Part shown: positions 26,453-35,934 of the stretch, piece after piece
How positions within the stretch are numbered: position 1 is the stretch's first letter
Layout: each line of letters starts with the position of its first letter
NCBI GenBank assembly: GCA_019913005.1
Contig: JAIOHL010000067.1
Location: 1-64,000 of the forward strand
Reading direction: 5' to 3'
Length of the DNA stretch: 64,000 nucleotides
From: Anaerolineae bacterium
GTDB lineage: Bacteria; Chloroflexota; Anaerolineae; Aggregatilineales; J027
The notes under the pieces: model-generated
Database searches by the model: none
The model's input: the letters and a program-made list of their open reading frames with translations, nothing else
What the model was told of the DNA's origin: nothing
Position numbers and translations under genes: made by a program

Positions 26453-28030
26453 TTATTGCGTCGTCGAAGCCGTTCGTTGTATCCACATCGTGAGGGCGGT
26501 TTGATGGCGCAATCGCTGTGAGAGAACCCGCATCATCTCCAAAGCAACTTGCGGTTTTGCAAACAAAAGGGTAATCAAATCTTCACGGGTTAAAACGTAT
26601 AAAGTGACATTTTCTAAACAGCTTACAGTAACCGTCGAATATTGCCCATCCAATATCTCCATCTCGCCAAACGCATCGCCCAGCCCAAAAGCGGTAATGA
26701 TGGTTTGCTGGTGTTGGTCGTCGGTGACACCAACGACCAATTTGCCCGCCGCTGTAATGAACAGGTTGTCACTTTTTTCGCCCTGATGGATCACTTCATC
26801 CCCCACATGAAATTGACGAATCGTCAGCAGCAAAGCCAAATCCACCAAGTCCTCATCCGCCAAGCCATTAAATAAAGCCCCCTGATGCAAAATGCGTTTG
26901 CGTTGTTCCAATTCAGATTGGGGAACTAGGACTTGGCGCTCATTCAATTGAATCAGGCGGGCAAGTTGCGGCTGCTCGGTATTGAGTTGATTGTCCAATT
27001 GCAGCCATACATCACTTTCTTCCGAAGGCAACACACTGCGCAGCCAAATCCATGTATACAAGCCCATGCTTCCCCGTAAGACATCTAGCTGCTGCTCGGC
27101 GGTTTGTAGCTGGCGATTGAGCGTCTCAACTAATTTAGCATTTTGGCTCAGGGCGATATTTTTACGCAGAATACCTCGTTGGGCCTGCAGGGTGACATAG
27201 CGCTGGATGAGATGGGTACGGTCTTCGCCAATTGTCCCTCGGTGTTGCGCCAGCAGTTGTGCCACCATTTCCGGATTGCGAGTTGCCATCAATTCACCTG
27301 CACTCAATATGCCTGCCAATTCTAAGTGAATGGCTTGGCTCTCTCGCTCTAGCGTCCGGCGCATGATGATGATAATCAGAACCATACTGCCTAACCCCAT
27401 ACCGAGTGCTGTCAGCAGCAGTTCCGCCCCCGATAGATGTTTCACCACAAAGTTAAAACTGGCATGGGTCATGATGACCAACAGGAGGCCAAATAAAAAT
27501 CGGTTGACGCGAGTACGATTGGGAAAAGGTAAACTCGCCCCGGCGATAGTCCCGACTAGTGCAGTTGTAAAGCCATGAACAAGGCTAGTCGAGAGCGAGC
27601 GGGTCATGGCTAATTGGACTCCGGTATCAGGATTATTGACGACATAGACAAGGTTCTCAACCATCGCAAACCCAATCCCAATTGCAAAACCATAGGCCAT
27701 CCCGTCAGCGGCATAACGCAGAATGAAACGACGCATCAAAACAATCAATAAAGCACTTTTGAGGCTTTCTTCTAAAATCGGGGCTGCAAGAAGATTTAAG
27801 TCTTTAATCGTTGCCAAATCTTGGTCAAGCATAAATCGGTTAATGGCATAAGCGATGCTAAAAACTAAAACGCCCCAACCAATAGACAACCCTAACACTT
27901 CATGGCGACTGGCGGCGTAAATTTCGAGGAGATGCACCAGATAAAGAAAAAACAGGGGGATTAAAATCCCAAGCAGATATGCCATATACATAGGAACACC
28001 CGCAATAACCCGTGTAGTAATGTGTGTCAC
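26453..28030 (-). CDS. PrsW-like intramembrane protease fused to a cyclic-nucleotide-binding domain
   Basis: A 525-residue protein. Residues 14-250 hold about seven or eight membrane helices with PrsW hallmarks: EESLK (87-91), E125 in MVENLVY, H152 and H189. A helical linker with predicted coiled-coil character (250-385) leads to a cNMP-binding domain (about 390-515) with FHVGDEVIHQGEKSDNLF and GDAFGEMEIL. PrsW enzymes cleave anti-sigma factors within the membrane; the cytosolic cNMP domain suggests ligand control. The GTG at 28030 has no ribosome binding site; ATG at 27991 (MYMAYLL) is an equally plausible start. No partner anti-sigma gene is nearby. Confidence 0.8.
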   Translation of the reverse strand: MTHITTRVIAGVPMYMAYLLGILIPLFFLYLVHLLEIYAASRHEVLGLSIGWGVLVFSIAYAINRFMLDQDLATIKDLNLLAAPILEESLKSALLIVLMRRFILRYAADGMAYGFAIGIGFAMVENLVYVVNNPDTGVQLAMTRSLSTSLVHGFTTALVGTIAGASLPFPNRTRVNRFLFGLLLVIMTHASFNFVVKHLSGAELLLTALGMGLGSMVLIIIIMRRTLERESQAIHLELAGILSAGELMATRNPEMVAQLLAQHRGTIGEDRTHLIQRYVTLQAQRGILRKNIALSQNAKLVETLNRQLQTAEQQLDVLRGSMGLYTWIWLRSVLPSEESDVWLQLDNQLNTEQPQLARLIQLNERQVLVPQSELEQRKRILHQGALFNGLADEDLVDLALLLTIRQFHVGDEVIHQGEKSDNLFITAAGKLVVGVTDDQHQQTIITAFGLGDAFGEMEILDGQYSTVTVSCLENVTLYVLTREDLITLLFAKPQVALEMMRVLSQRLRHQTALTMWIQRTASTTQ

Positions 28031-28033
28031 TAT

Positions 28034-28046
28034 ACCATTAAATGGT
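28034..28046. promoter_or_regulatory. Small palindrome at the PrsW-like gene start
   Basis: ACCATT and AATGGT flank a single A. The 13-base dyad lies three bases upstream of the GTG start and in the 99-base divergent region with ppc. It may be an operator; no further copies were noticed. Confidence 0.3.
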
Positions 28047-28129
28047 GAGAACGACTAAATATGCTTGATACCGCCCCCGATATAAGCTAAAGTTTGTCCA
28101 ATAGCATCCCATAATCAGAATACATTGTC

Positions 28130-30814
28130 ATGAAACGCACAACCTCTGAAATCTCAGCCGGAAACTTTAGCCCACTCAGCACCGATATTCGTTTTTTGGG
28201 CAATCTATTGGGCAGCATCATCCGGGAACAACATGGCAAGGATGCCTTTGAGTTAGTTGAGACGGTCCGCCAAACGGCCAAAGCCCGTCGCAATGATGAA
28301 ACGGGCGCGGCTGAAGAATTGGCAACTATCATTAATAAACTCGATTTGAATCAGCGCCGTATCCTCATCAAAGCCTTCAGCAATTATTTTCAACTCATCA
28401 ATATTGCCGAAGACCATCAGCGCATCCGCATTTTGCGTCAACGAGAACACGAAGAAAACTTGACCGAATCCATTGGCGAATCTATCCAAGCCTTGCACGC
28501 ACACGGTCTGACTGCTGATGAGGTACGGGCCATATTGGAACAAATCTCGGTGCGGTTGGTCTTGACCGCTCACCCCTCTGAGGCGAAGCGTAAAGAAGTC
28601 CTCGTGAAACTGCGCCATATTGCCCAATTATTGGCTTCCAAAGAATACCATACTGTCTTGCCACGTGAACAGCAGGCGCTAGAAAAAGCCCTTGCCGAAG
28701 AAATTGAGGAATTGTGGCAGACCCAACCGACCCGCGCTTCCAAAGCAACCGTCTACGATGAAGTGGATTTTGGTCTCTATTTCATCACGTCGGTCATTAT
28801 GGACGTGACGGCCTCGATCTATGAGGAACTTGAAGCGGCCCTTGTCCAATATTATCCCAATACCGATTGTTCGAATCTGCCTATCCTACTGCGTTTTGCA
28901 TCATGGATTGGGGGGGATCGAGATGGCAACCCAAATGTGACGCCTGAAGTGACATTGGACACCCTCAAAACCCTACGTGAAGCTGCCGTGCAAGTCTATC
29001 TCCAAGAAATCGAGTTTTTCCGCGAACACCTTACCCAGTCGGTTGAGGAAATCGGCGTATCGGACGCATTAGTTGAGTCGGTCAATGGCAGTGGTAGCAC
29101 CAAATATACCGGGGAGTTTTATCGCCAAAAGATGGACTCCATCGGGTGGCAGCTAAAATCGGGCATCTACAAAACAGGTGACGATTTATTAGAAGATTTA
29201 CGCCTCGTCCAGAACAGCCTCATGGAAAATAAGGGGCATCGAGTGGCGCGTGGCGTTCTACAGCGGTTGATGACCATTGTGCGCGTATTCGGCCTACACC
29301 TCATACCATTAGAAGTGCGTGAAGATGCCCGCCTTCATGCCGCCGCCCTCCACGAAATTTTCCATCACTATGGGTTGGAGCGTAATTATTTGGAACTGCC
29401 CGAAGAGGATAAGCAGTTTTTGCTCTCGCGTGAAATCGCCAATCCGCGCCCCCTCTTCCCCATTGAATCGCCTTTTTCGCCCGCGACCAATCGCATTATC
29501 GAAACGTGGCGCATGATCGCCAAAGCCCATCGGTTATATGGCAAAACGGTGATTGATACCGTCATCGCCAGCCGCAGCGAATCCCCCAGCGACATCCTAA
29601 CCATGATGCTGTTTGCCCGTGAGGTGGGAATTGATACCGATGTGGATTTGGTCCCCCTGTTTGAAACGATTGACGACCTACATAACGCACCAATGGTGAT
29701 GGCAACGCTCTTTCAAAACAGCGCCTATCGTCAACATGTTGAAGCACGTGGAATGCGCCAACAGATTATGTTGGGTTATTCGGATAGCTGCAAAGACGGT
29801 GGTTATCTGGCCTCCAATTGGTCGCTGTATGTCGCCCAACGCGAACTAGCCGACCTGTGCAAAACACAAAATATCAATCTTGAACTGTTTCATGGGCGTG
29901 GGGGCAGTATTGGACGTGGTGGTGGGCCAACCAATCGGGCCATTTTGTCCCAACCCCCCGGCTCGCTGCATGGCCGCATCAAGATTACGGAACAAGGTGA
30001 AGTGATTGCCTATCGTTATGGCAATGCCGAAATTGCCCGCCGCCATTTGCATCAGGTCATGAATGCCGTGCTGCTGGCCTTCGCTATGCCCTCCCAAATA
30101 CCCATCGAACCACAATGGCTCGACACCATGAGCACCCTAGCTGAGATGGGACGTGACGCCTATCGCAAATTTGTATTCGAGACGCCCCAATTTCTGGATT
30201 ATTGGCAGCAGGCCACCCCCATCCGTGAATTATCCCTCATGCAGATTGGCTCACGCCCTGCCAAACGTCAACAAGGGGGTTTCAGCGAGGTTCGGGCTAT
30301 CCCTTGGGTGTTTTCATGGATGCAAAGCCGCGCCATTATTCCAAGCTGGTATGGTCTAGGTCATGCGCTCGAAAATTACCTTCAACAAACGCCAGATGGC
30401 CTTGCCCAACTACGGCACATGTTCCAAGTCTGGCCTTTCTTCCGTGCCCTGATTGAAAACGCCCAACTTGACCTTGCCAAAGCCGATATGGGCATTGCAG
30501 AATTATACGCCTCATTGGTAGATGACGCGGCCCTGCGTGAGACCGTGTTCCAAGAAATCAAAACGGAACACACCCGCGCTTGTGACCAGATTTGCCGGAT
30601 TTTAGGGTTACAAGGGATTCTAGAAAATTTGCCCGTTATGCAGCGATCTATTGAGCGGCGCAATCCCTATGTTGACCCGTTAAACTTTATTCAAGTGAGC
30701 TTGCTGCGTGATTTGCGCCATCTCGTCCCTGACCACCCCCAATTTGAAGCAACCCTGAAGGCCGTGCTGTCCACAGTAAATGGTATTGCCGCCGGGATGA
30801 AAACCACTGGATAA
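28130..30814 (+). CDS. ppc: Phosphoenolpyruvate carboxylase
   Basis: An 894-residue enzyme forming oxaloacetate from PEP and bicarbonate, replenishing the TCA cycle. Catalytic His is H148 in LVLTAHPSEAKRK; GGDRDGNPNV (about 261-270) and LFHGRGGSIGRGGGP (about 586-600) are the other conserved loops. The C-terminus ends MKTTG, equivalent to the conserved terminal glycine of the family. The length is normal and there is no break. Start at 28130 gives the usual short N-terminus. The stop is eight bases before the methyltransferase start, so ppc leads a rightward run of genes. Confidence 0.95.
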   Translation: MKRTTSEISAGNFSPLSTDIRFLGNLLGSIIREQHGKDAFELVETVRQTAKARRNDETGAAEELATIINKLDLNQRRILIKAFSNYFQLINIAEDHQRIRILRQREHEENLTESIGESIQALHAHGLTADEVRAILEQISVRLVLTAHPSEAKRKEVLVKLRHIAQLLASKEYHTVLPREQQALEKALAEEIEELWQTQPTRASKATVYDEVDFGLYFITSVIMDVTASIYEELEAALVQYYPNTDCSNLPILLRFASWIGGDRDGNPNVTPEVTLDTLKTLREAAVQVYLQEIEFFREHLTQSVEEIGVSDALVESVNGSGSTKYTGEFYRQKMDSIGWQLKSGIYKTGDDLLEDLRLVQNSLMENKGHRVARGVLQRLMTIVRVFGLHLIPLEVREDARLHAAALHEIFHHYGLERNYLELPEEDKQFLLSREIANPRPLFPIESPFSPATNRIIETWRMIAKAHRLYGKTVIDTVIASRSESPSDILTMMLFAREVGIDTDVDLVPLFETIDDLHNAPMVMATLFQNSAYRQHVEARGMRQQIMLGYSDSCKDGGYLASNWSLYVAQRELADLCKTQNINLELFHGRGGSIGRGGGPTNRAILSQPPGSLHGRIKITEQGEVIAYRYGNAEIARRHLHQVMNAVLLAFAMPSQIPIEPQWLDTMSTLAEMGRDAYRKFVFETPQFLDYWQQATPIRELSLMQIGSRPAKRQQGGFSEVRAIPWVFSWMQSRAIIPSWYGLGHALENYLQQTPDGLAQLRHMFQVWPFFRALIENAQLDLAKADMGIAELYASLVDDAALRETVFQEIKTEHTRACDQICRILGLQGILENLPVMQRSIERRNPYVDPLNFIQVSLLRDLRHLVPDHPQFEATLKAVLSTVNGIAAGMKTTG

Positions 30815-30822
30815 TAGTGATT

Positions 30823-32013
30823 ATGAAAGAACCACGTATCGAGTTTGAAATTAGCGGCATGGCGCACGGCGGCAGTGCGATTGGACGACATGAAGGCAAG
30901 GCCATTTTTGTCCCCTATGCCATTGTCGGGGAAACCATCGGGGCGCGGATTGTCGAAGATAAGGGTAATTTTGCACGGGGGGAGTTGATTGAAATTATCG
31001 CCCCGTCCGAAAATCGTGCCGAGCCGCGTTGTCCGCACTTTGGCGTTTGTGGGGGCTGTCATTGGCAGCATATCCACTACGAAGCCCAATTGGAATTTAA
31101 ACGCCAAATCGTATCAGATCAACTCGCCCGTATCGGCGGCATTAAGGAGGCGGTGGTACATCCCACCATCGGCAGTCCGAGTGAATGGCAGTATCGTTCG
31201 CACGTCAATTTTCATCGCACCTATGACGGTCAACTTGGCTTTGTGACGACGGATGACCGCACCATTATGAATATCAACGAATGTCACATTATCCGCCCCG
31301 AACTCGTTAGTTTATTTGAGCAGTTCAAAGACAAACGCCTCAAGCCAGAGCAAAAACGGGTACGCCTGCAAGTCGGTTCACAATCCACCGAAACATTGGC
31401 GGCGACAAATGTGGGCGACGAAACGGGCAGTGACGAAACCCGCACCATTATGGGCACAGGCAAAGTCTATTACACCATCAAAGATCACAATTTTGAGGTT
31501 TCGGCGGGCAGTTTCTTTCAGGTCAATCTCCCCCAAGCCGAAACATTGGTCAATTTAGTATTGGAACGGCTGGCCCTACAAGGGTCGGAGCATGTGTTGG
31601 ATTTGTACAGCGGAGTTGGATTGTTTTCGGCTTTCCTTGCACCCGAAGCCCGTAAAGTAACCACGATTGAGTCCTATCCGCCTGCCGTTGCTGATGCCAG
31701 AGGCAATTTAGCCAAATTTTCAAATATCAAGGTCATGCAGGGCACAGCCGAACAACTTCTAACGCGCTTTTTGCAGGGTCATTTTGACGCCGCCGTGATT
31801 GACCCACCGCGTGCTGGCATGAAACCCGCCGCGCTGGATGAGTTGATTAAATGCAAACCGCGTAAAGTGATCTATGTCTCATGCGACCCGGCGACGCTTG
31901 CGCGGGATGCCAAAAAGCTCGTCGGGGCAGGTTATCGTTTAGTGGATGTGCAGCCGGTGGATATGTTTCCACAGACCTACCACATCGAGTCGGTTGCGAG
32001 CTTTACCCGCTAG
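30823..32013 (+). CDS. RlmD/TrmA-type 23S rRNA (uracil-C5)-methyltransferase
   Basis: A 396-residue SAM-dependent RNA methyltransferase. An N-terminal TRAM domain (about 5-60) is followed by iron-sulfur cysteines C70, C76 and C79 (CPHFGVCGGC), a SAM loop DLYSGVG, DPPRAG and the catalytic cysteine in YVSCDPATLARD. Family members make m5U in 23S rRNA (U747/U1939) or tRNA; which one cannot be told here. ATG at 30823 is chosen over the GTG at 30817. It follows ppc by eight bases. Confidence 0.88.
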   Translation: MKEPRIEFEISGMAHGGSAIGRHEGKAIFVPYAIVGETIGARIVEDKGNFARGELIEIIAPSENRAEPRCPHFGVCGGCHWQHIHYEAQLEFKRQIVSDQLARIGGIKEAVVHPTIGSPSEWQYRSHVNFHRTYDGQLGFVTTDDRTIMNINECHIIRPELVSLFEQFKDKRLKPEQKRVRLQVGSQSTETLAATNVGDETGSDETRTIMGTGKVYYTIKDHNFEVSAGSFFQVNLPQAETLVNLVLERLALQGSEHVLDLYSGVGLFSAFLAPEARKVTTIESYPPAVADARGNLAKFSNIKVMQGTAEQLLTRFLQGHFDAAVIDPPRAGMKPAALDELIKCKPRKVIYVSCDPATLARDAKKLVGAGYRLVDVQPVDMFPQTYHIESVASFTR

Positions 32014-32018
32014 GGCCT

Positions 32019-32747
32019 ATGACCTTTTTGCCCGAAAAAGCCTTTCACCTGACAGCCGGGTCACTGCCTATTGTGTTGACCTTGCCCCATGCCACCCCGC
32101 TTGAGCAATCGTATGCCACTGAACTACAAGAACGGTTGCGTGGTCTGAAAAAGGCCGAGGGGGGCTTGATTGACATTACCGAACGATTCAAACAAGTCTG
32201 CCATTCCCAAAAAGGCACGCCCTATGTCCTCATTGCGCGGGTGCATCGTTCGCGCATTGATTTTAGCCGCAGCAAACAAATCGTCGCGGGTGAACGTGCC
32301 TATGATGATGCGCGTGCCGAACCGCTTTATGATGCCTTTGAACAGGCCCTCGCTGGCCTTGTTCAGCAAATTACCCATGCCACGCCAACCGCCCTATTGC
32401 TCGATTTACATGGTTGCCGTAGTCGTGATACAGACGTTTATCTAGGCACATTAAACGGCAAAACCATGACTGCGAATGGGCATCTCGATTCCCTGCGAGA
32501 TCGCTTACATGCCTTATTAAGCAATCGAGGTTGGAAAGTTGAACCAAAACCCGGAGCAACCGAAACCAAATTTACCGGACGTTCCGATAGCATTATTGCG
32601 CGACATAATCTGGCAAAACTGGCGGCGCAACCCGGCAATTATGGCAGTTTGCAGATCGAGATTTCCCAACATATTCGATTACGGGCAGCAAATAATCAGC
32701 AGTTTGCCCATGACCTAGCCGAAGCCACCTTAACACTACTGGACTAA
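32019..32747 (+). CDS. N-formylglutamate amidohydrolase-like protein
   Basis: About 242 residues resembling the FGase (zinc carboxypeptidase-like) family. Seen are TLPHAT near the N-terminus, VHRSRIDFSRS, a DLHGCRSRDTDVYLGT segment typical of the active site, and QIEISQHIRL near the C-terminus. Characterised members release formate from N-formyl amino acids. The ATG at 32019 lies five bases after the methyltransferase stop; the frame extends upstream to 31881 only inside that gene. It precedes folC by three bases; any link to folate or histidine breakdown is speculative. Confidence 0.75.
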   Translation: MTFLPEKAFHLTAGSLPIVLTLPHATPLEQSYATELQERLRGLKKAEGGLIDITERFKQVCHSQKGTPYVLIARVHRSRIDFSRSKQIVAGERAYDDARAEPLYDAFEQALAGLVQQITHATPTALLLDLHGCRSRDTDVYLGTLNGKTMTANGHLDSLRDRLHALLSNRGWKVEPKPGATETKFTGRSDSIIARHNLAKLAAQPGNYGSLQIEISQHIRLRAANNQQFAHDLAEATLTLLD

Positions 32748-32750
32748 CTC

Positions 32751-34079
32751 ATGTTAGAGGCCGAAAACCTGATTTTTGAATCTTACAGCCGCGTGACTCC
32801 CTCGCTGAAAGGCTATGATTCCGAAACGCGCCATCTAGCAGGCATCCAACAGCTATTCGCCCAAGCTGACCTGCCCTTCGATTTTGTCCCGACGATCACG
32901 GTCACAGGCAGCAAGGGCAAAGGTTCGACCTCGATTTTTTGTGCGGCCCTGCTGCAAGGCATGGGTCACACCGTCGGCCTGCTAACGAGTCCCAGTTTTT
33001 TGAGTGTACGGGAACGGATTCGTGTCAATGGGCAGGCGATTTCCGAAGCGGCCTTTGTTGAAATCATGGATGATCTTTCCCCTGCCATCCGCCGGATTGA
33101 TGCCGCACTGCCCATTGACCAATATCTCAGTCCAACAGGGTTATTTTTGGCCTGTGCCATGCGCCATTTTATGCAAAATGGGGTGACGGCGATGGTATTA
33201 GAGGTAGGACGCGGGGGGCGTTTTGACGATGTGCGTCTGATTGAAAATCGTGTCAGTTGCTTTACCCCGATTATGGCGGAGCATCTGGATAAACTTGGCC
33301 CAACCGTTGCCGATGTTGTGTGGCACAAAACGGGGATTATCAAATCCAACAGCGCCGTCGTGAGTGCCCCCCAATCCCCTGAAGTGAGCCAACAAATACG
33401 GCAGGTATGTCATGAACTTGGGGCATCCTTTCAGCAGGCCGGGCGAGATATTTTATTTGAGCAGCAGCGTGAATCGGGCTTCCAGCGTGTGGTTATCAAT
33501 GGCGATACTTTTGAACTCCACACCCCGGCGACGTATCAGGCGAGCAATTTAGCAACCGCCTATGCCGCCGTGTCCGCCCTACAGGTGGGGGATATTCATC
33601 AATCCGCCTTGCCCAAAATCGTCCGTGCGGTTCGGTTGCCGGGGCGCTGTGATAAGGTCAGTGAGACCCCGTTAGTATTCGTGGACGGGGCGATTAATCG
33701 AGAATCCGCCGAACAATTTCGGGACAGCGTTCTTTCGCTCAGCCATGCCCCGACTATCTTAGTCACGGCCCTGCCACACGACAAAGACCATGTTGGTCTG
33801 CTCGAAACCTTGATGCCATATGCCGCTCACGTCATCATCACACAGGTCAGTGCCCAACACCTACTTTTTACGGACGCGGTGGTACAGACGGCCCAACAAT
33901 TATCTACCTATGTCACCCATCAACCCGCTGTGTTTGAAGCCTTTGCCCAAGCAGTTAAGAGGGCAGGGCAAGCAGGTACAATTTGGGTGGTCGGCACACA
34001 ATCATTGGTGCGCGATGCCCTCCAATTTTGGCGGCAAGACCTCGAAAATCTGCTTCCCTCGAACCCGTCCTCGGATTGA
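32751..34079 (+). CDS. folC: Folylpolyglutamate/dihydrofolate synthase
   Basis: A 442-residue Mur-ligase-family enzyme adding glutamate to folates. The P-loop is GSKGKGST (53-60); LTSPSFLSVRERIRVNG, VLEVGRGGRFDDV and the central EHLDKLG are typical FolC segments. The C-terminal Rossmann-like domain ends with VVGTQSLVRD. It follows the amidohydrolase-like gene by three bases, suggesting one transcript from ppc onward. No other folate genes are in the window, so a bifunctional FolC is assumed. Confidence 0.9.
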   Translation: MLEAENLIFESYSRVTPSLKGYDSETRHLAGIQQLFAQADLPFDFVPTITVTGSKGKGSTSIFCAALLQGMGHTVGLLTSPSFLSVRERIRVNGQAISEAAFVEIMDDLSPAIRRIDAALPIDQYLSPTGLFLACAMRHFMQNGVTAMVLEVGRGGRFDDVRLIENRVSCFTPIMAEHLDKLGPTVADVVWHKTGIIKSNSAVVSAPQSPEVSQQIRQVCHELGASFQQAGRDILFEQQRESGFQRVVINGDTFELHTPATYQASNLATAYAAVSALQVGDIHQSALPKIVRAVRLPGRCDKVSETPLVFVDGAINRESAEQFRDSVLSLSHAPTILVTALPHDKDHVGLLETLMPYAAHVIITQVSAQHLLFTDAVVQTAQQLSTYVTHQPAVFEAFAQAVKRAGQAGTIWVVGTQSLVRDALQFWRQDLENLLPSNPSSD

Positions 34080-34140
34080 CGGGTAAATACTCTAGCCGAG
34101 TCCCCAAACTGAAGAAACCTCTTTTTAGCAAGGAATAACC

Positions 34141-35934
34141 ATGATGCTAAGGCGCCTTTGTTGGGTATGTTTGGTCGTATTATGTCTCTCGATTGGATTG
34201 CCCCAAGCGGGTCATGCCCAAGATAATCCTTTTCAAAAATTGACCTATGATGGCCTCGAACGCACCGTCTATGTGCATGTACCGCCCTCCTATTCCGAAA
34301 GCCAACCCCTCCCATTGGTGTTGATGCTGCACCCCTTTGCATCATCCGGGAAAGCTATCGCCGCGCTGACCGGATTGGATGCTGCCGCCGACGCACAAGA
34401 ATTTATCGTAGCGTATCCCGACAGCTATGATTTACGCTGGGATGATGGTCGAAGTGCCTATTCGCCCCTCCCCGATACCGAGCCAGTAGATGATCTTGGC
34501 TTTATTAACTACCTCCTAGACGAACTGAGCGCGACTTACTCCATTGACGAACAGCAGATTTACTTGATGGGGTCTGGCAATGGAGGGCTGATGGCCTATC
34601 GGTTGGCCTGCGAATCACCCGAACGATTTGCGAAAGTAGTGATTGGCAGTGCTCTCATTTGGAACTATCACGAAGAACTATGCCCCACCGCCGCAACCGC
34701 CCCCGTTTCAATGCTCATAATGGTCGGCAGCAATGACTTTTACTATCCATTGGAGGGGCGCAATGTCAGTTCGGGCGATTCTGCGCCACCCCTGCGTGTG
34801 CAAAGCATGGGGGGTACACTACGATTTTGGGGCGAACGGAATGGTTGTGATCTGAATGATTTTGAAATTTTCACTGAGCCGGACATCCGCCTGTACCAAG
34901 ACTGTGGGAACGGATCATCGTTAGCCTTTCTTTCCATTGAAAATGCGGGCAACAATTGGCTACGCAGCACAGGCGACCATCAACTCAATCAGTTCGGCGT
35001 AGATTACACACAAATAGCCATAAGTTATCTATTTGGCCCACAAGATGATGAGGAGTGGCAGGCATTGGCGACAAAAATGACCAGTGAAGCTATTGCACCC
35101 GAAACATTGGCCCGCAACTACACCGTCTATGTCCCTCCCAGTTATGATCCCACCCAACCGACAGCAATAGTGATGGCCCTGCATGGCCGGCCTGATACAG
35201 GTGCTGGCTTTGCCTATTTACTGGATTTAAACCGCGTGGCCCGTACCGAAAATTTCATTGCGGTCTATCCTGATGGCATCAATCAAGGCTGGAATTACAC
35301 CCTCGATTACCCCGGTTATGGGGACAATGAAATTGATGATGTAGGGTTTCTACGCACCCTTGTTACCGATTTAGCACTGGATTTGAATGTAGATACCCAA
35401 CGGGTCTACTTAATGGGCTTTTCAAATGGCGGCTTTATGACCCAAGCAATGGCCTGTAAAGCCTATGACCAATTTGCGGCATTTGCAGTAATTGGTGCGA
35501 CGGCCTTCCCCGGCTTTGAAGTCTTTTGCGCCGAAACTCCCGCGATTCCGTTGTTGTTCATACATGGCACTTTGGACGCGAGCATTCCGTGGGATGGTCT
35601 GCGCCAACGCGGGCAGTGGGTAACCTACCCCGTATCAGAGTCATTAGGTTTTTGGGCAGTTCATAATGCGTGTGACCCGAATCAGGTTAATTTTACTGAT
35701 CTTCCCACCGAGGGAAATTCTCCCAGTACGTCGGTAAGAATCTATGACTTTAAAGGGTGTAGCGACGAGGGCAATATCGTTTTCTATGAAATTGACGGTG
35801 GCGGACACAACATCCCCGGTGTACCGGGACGACTTGATGAGGAACGATTTGGGGCAGTCAACATGGATATTGATGCTCCAAGTGTCATCTGGGAATTCTT
35901 ATCGCAATATATCCTCGATCCACTAGCTCAATAA
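34141..35934 (+). CDS. Secreted protein with two tandem PHB-depolymerase/feruloyl-esterase-like domains
   Basis: A 597-residue protein with a signal peptide (about 1-26, ending GHAQ). Two alpha/beta-hydrolase domains of the LpqC/feruloyl esterase type follow (about 30-300 and 320-597), each starting RTVYVHVPPSY/RNYTVYVPPSY. The second has an intact nucleophile elbow GFSNGG with S428 and a late GGGHNIPG histidine. The first reads GSGNGG, so the nucleophile position (146) is glycine. The first domain may therefore be non-catalytic or binding only. Likely role is hydrolysis of ester-linked plant polymer or polyester outside the cell. AAGGAA precedes the start. It overlaps the convergent next gene by seven bases. 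Confidence 0.83.
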   Translation: MMLRRLCWVCLVVLCLSIGLPQAGHAQDNPFQKLTYDGLERTVYVHVPPSYSESQPLPLVLMLHPFASSGKAIAALTGLDAAADAQEFIVAYPDSYDLRWDDGRSAYSPLPDTEPVDDLGFINYLLDELSATYSIDEQQIYLMGSGNGGLMAYRLACESPERFAKVVIGSALIWNYHEELCPTAATAPVSMLIMVGSNDFYYPLEGRNVSSGDSAPPLRVQSMGGTLRFWGERNGCDLNDFEIFTEPDIRLYQDCGNGSSLAFLSIENAGNNWLRSTGDHQLNQFGVDYTQIAISYLFGPQDDEEWQALATKMTSEAIAPETLARNYTVYVPPSYDPTQPTAIVMALHGRPDTGAGFAYLLDLNRVARTENFIAVYPDGINQGWNYTLDYPGYGDNEIDDVGFLRTLVTDLALDLNVDTQRVYLMGFSNGGFMTQAMACKAYDQFAAFAVIGATAFPGFEVFCAETPAIPLLFIHGTLDASIPWDGLRQRGQWVTYPVSESLGFWAVHNACDPNQVNFTDLPTEGNSPSTSVRIYDFKGCSDEGNIVFYEIDGGGHNIPGVPGRLDEERFGAVNMDIDAPSVIWEFLSQYILDPLAQ

